From: Mesostigma viride
Lineage: Eukaryota > Streptophyta > Mesostigmatophyceae > Mesostigmatales > Mesostigmataceae
Direction of reading: 5' to 3'
Assembly: GCA_009746045.1 (NCBI GenBank)
Contig: RPFO01000154.1
Coordinates: forward strand, 1,803,253-1,858,252
DNA: 55,000 nucleotides
Shown here: positions 48,035 to 55,000 of the stretch, piece after piece
How positions within the stretch are numbered: the stretch's first letter is position 1
Layout of the letters: each line of letters opens with the position of its first letter
Made by a program: the position numbers and the translations under genes
Notes under the pieces: generated by a model
The model's input: only the letters and a program-made list of their open reading frames with translations
What the model was told of the DNA's origin: nothing
The model's database searches: none

Positions 48035-48552
48035 CTGGCAACATGGGAAACAAGACCCCAATCAAGGCATCACGAGCAGATAGTGGGTATAGTACTTTGT
48101 AAACACTATTCCCTTGGTCAAGTTGCACTTGAATGCGGCGATCTCGTCCCACTGGAAGACGTCACCAGCACCGGGGAGAAGTAAAAAAAACAAAACAAAG
48201 CAGCATCCGTGATATAAACCCTTGAACAGATCACGTACCACTGGCAGCCACCACCAGCGGGGAATGCCACCGTCCCAACAAGAGGTCAGTTAATCAGAAC
48301 AGGGGTGGGGGGGCTGAGGTGAGGTTCCGAGAAATGTATGGTGGGTTACACTCAAAGCCCTGTGCCTCCACGCATGCCGAAGCATGAGGCAATCTGAGCA
48401 AGGCGCGAGCGATCAAACCAGGAAATAACCAGAATAATAATTGACTAATAGCAACACCATCGTTATCGGTACAGTAGGCAGGCTTCCTAGAACACCACAC
48501 TTGATGTTGATGCCCCTGCAAGCACCCCTCCTCTGCCCTTATTGCTGTACCA
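48035..48552 (-). other. Upstream GT47 intron or exons; acceptor-like copies
   Basis: The exon start CCAG|TGGGACGTGATTG (48034) has relatives upstream: CCAG|TGGGACGAGATCG at 48151 and CCAG|TGGTACGTGATCTG near 48245. The first could be a 45-bp exon (48151-48107, WDEIAAFKCNLTKGI) with a weak donor ATA|GTGTTT. More likely these are duplicated junctions. No other upstream coding exon is recognisable before the repeats. Confidence 0.35.
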
Positions 48553-49426
48553 ATAATGAAAACGATCCTGTACCAACAATCAAAACGATCCTGTGCCATT
48601 AATGCAAACAATCCTGTACCAGTAATCGAAACGATCCTGTGCCAATAATGCAAACAATCCTGTACCAGTAATCAAAACGATCCTGTGCCATTAATGCAAA
48701 CAATCCTGTACCAGTAATCGAAACGATCCTGTGCCAATAATGCAAACAATCCTGTACCAGTAATCGAAACGATCCTGTGCCATTAATCCAAACAATCCTG
48801 TACCAGTAATCGAAACGATCCTGTGCCATTAATGCAAACAATCCTGTACCAGTAATCGAAACGATCCTGTGCCAATAATGCAAACAATCCTGTACCAGTA
48901 ATCGAAACGATCCTGTGCCATTAATCCAAACAATCCTGTACCAGTAATCGAAACGATCCTGTGCCATTAATGCAAACAATCCTGTACCAGTAATCGAAAC
49001 GATCCTGTGCCAATAATGCAAACAATCCTGTACCAGTGATCGAAACGATCCTGTGCCATTAATGCAAACAATCCTGTACCAGTAATCGAAACGATCCTGT
49101 GCCAGTAATCCAAACAATCCTGTACCAGTAATCGAAACGATCCTGTGCCAATGATCCAAACAATCCTGTACCAGTAATCGAAACGATCCTGTGCCAATAA
49201 TGCAAACAATCCTGTACCAGTAATCGAAACGATCCTGTGCCATTAATGCAAACAATCCTGTACCAGTAATCGAAACGATCCTGTGCCAGTAATCCAAACA
49301 ATCCTGTACCAGTAATCGAAACGATCCTGTGCCATTAATGCAAACAATCCTGTACCAGTAATCGAAACGATCCTGTGCCATTAATGCAAACAATCCTGTA
49401 CCAGTAATCGAAACGATCCTGTGCCA
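48553..49426 (-). repeat. 23/46-bp satellite array, about 19 dimers
   Basis: Alternating 23-bp monomers of two kinds, AATCCTGTACCAGTAATCGA... and GATCCTGTGCCATTAATGCA.... Because 46 is not a multiple of three and no stop occurs, three minus-strand frames stay open for long stretches (up to 280 codons). The resulting repeat peptides are considered artefacts. Confidence 0.93.

Positions 49427-55000
<5,574 letters not shown>

Overview
This window looks like nuclear DNA of a green alga (Viridiplantae, most likely a chlorophyte). The two host genes are intron-rich. The RAE1 C-terminus is closest in wording to plant RAE1. The rest is dominated by simple-sequence arrays and by transposons in nested layers. 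The exact taxon cannot be fixed from the sequence alone.

Layout. (1) 1-5 kb: the last four coding exons of RAE1 (mRNA export factor, WD40), plus strand. Its three introns are filled with tandem arrays, and each 5' splice site has an imperfect copy about 94-107 bp downstream. (2) 5.3-13.8 kb: a graveyard of L1-type LINE pieces in both orientations. They share a short 3'-terminal hairpin (CTCC-CAAC-GGAG) just before an (AATT)n-type tail. The longest copies carry only ORF1 and run straight into the 3' UTR with no ORF2, like mammalian HAL1 (half-L1) elements. (3) 13.8-34.6 kb: one Ty3/Gypsy chromovirus-like LTR retrotransposon (LTRs 567/565 bp, only a few differences, 5-bp target duplication CTATA). 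It sits inside the 3' UTR of a LINE copy, which resumes at 34.6 kb. The LTR element has an RNase H1 hybrid-binding/viroplasmin-like ORF before gag, then gag, protease, RT, an RNase H remnant, integrase and a chromodomain, and then an unrecognised GC-rich ORF. It has itself been hit by a hAT-type element (8-bp TSD), an element with TGT...ACA ends (4-bp TSD) and a 7.4-kb CACTA-like element. The CACTA element in turn contains a TTAA-flanked (piggyBac-type) element. Removing the two pol insertions together with one TSD copy restores the reading frame exactly. (4) 34.9-42.7 kb: a LINE ORF2 RT fragment, further LINE 3' ends, and long stretches where no gene is supported. (5) 42.8-48.0 kb: six exons of an exostosin-type (GT47) glycosyltransferase gene, minus strand, with its 5' exons outside the window. 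(6) 48.5-55 kb: a 23/46-bp satellite, then 5.4 kb of near-perfect AAG, GAGAAG and GAGCAG repeats running off the window edge.

The two host genes are unrelated to each other. Most mobile ORFs here are broken by frameshifts, often at C or G homopolymers. Those breaks may be real decay, programmed shifts, or assembly indels.
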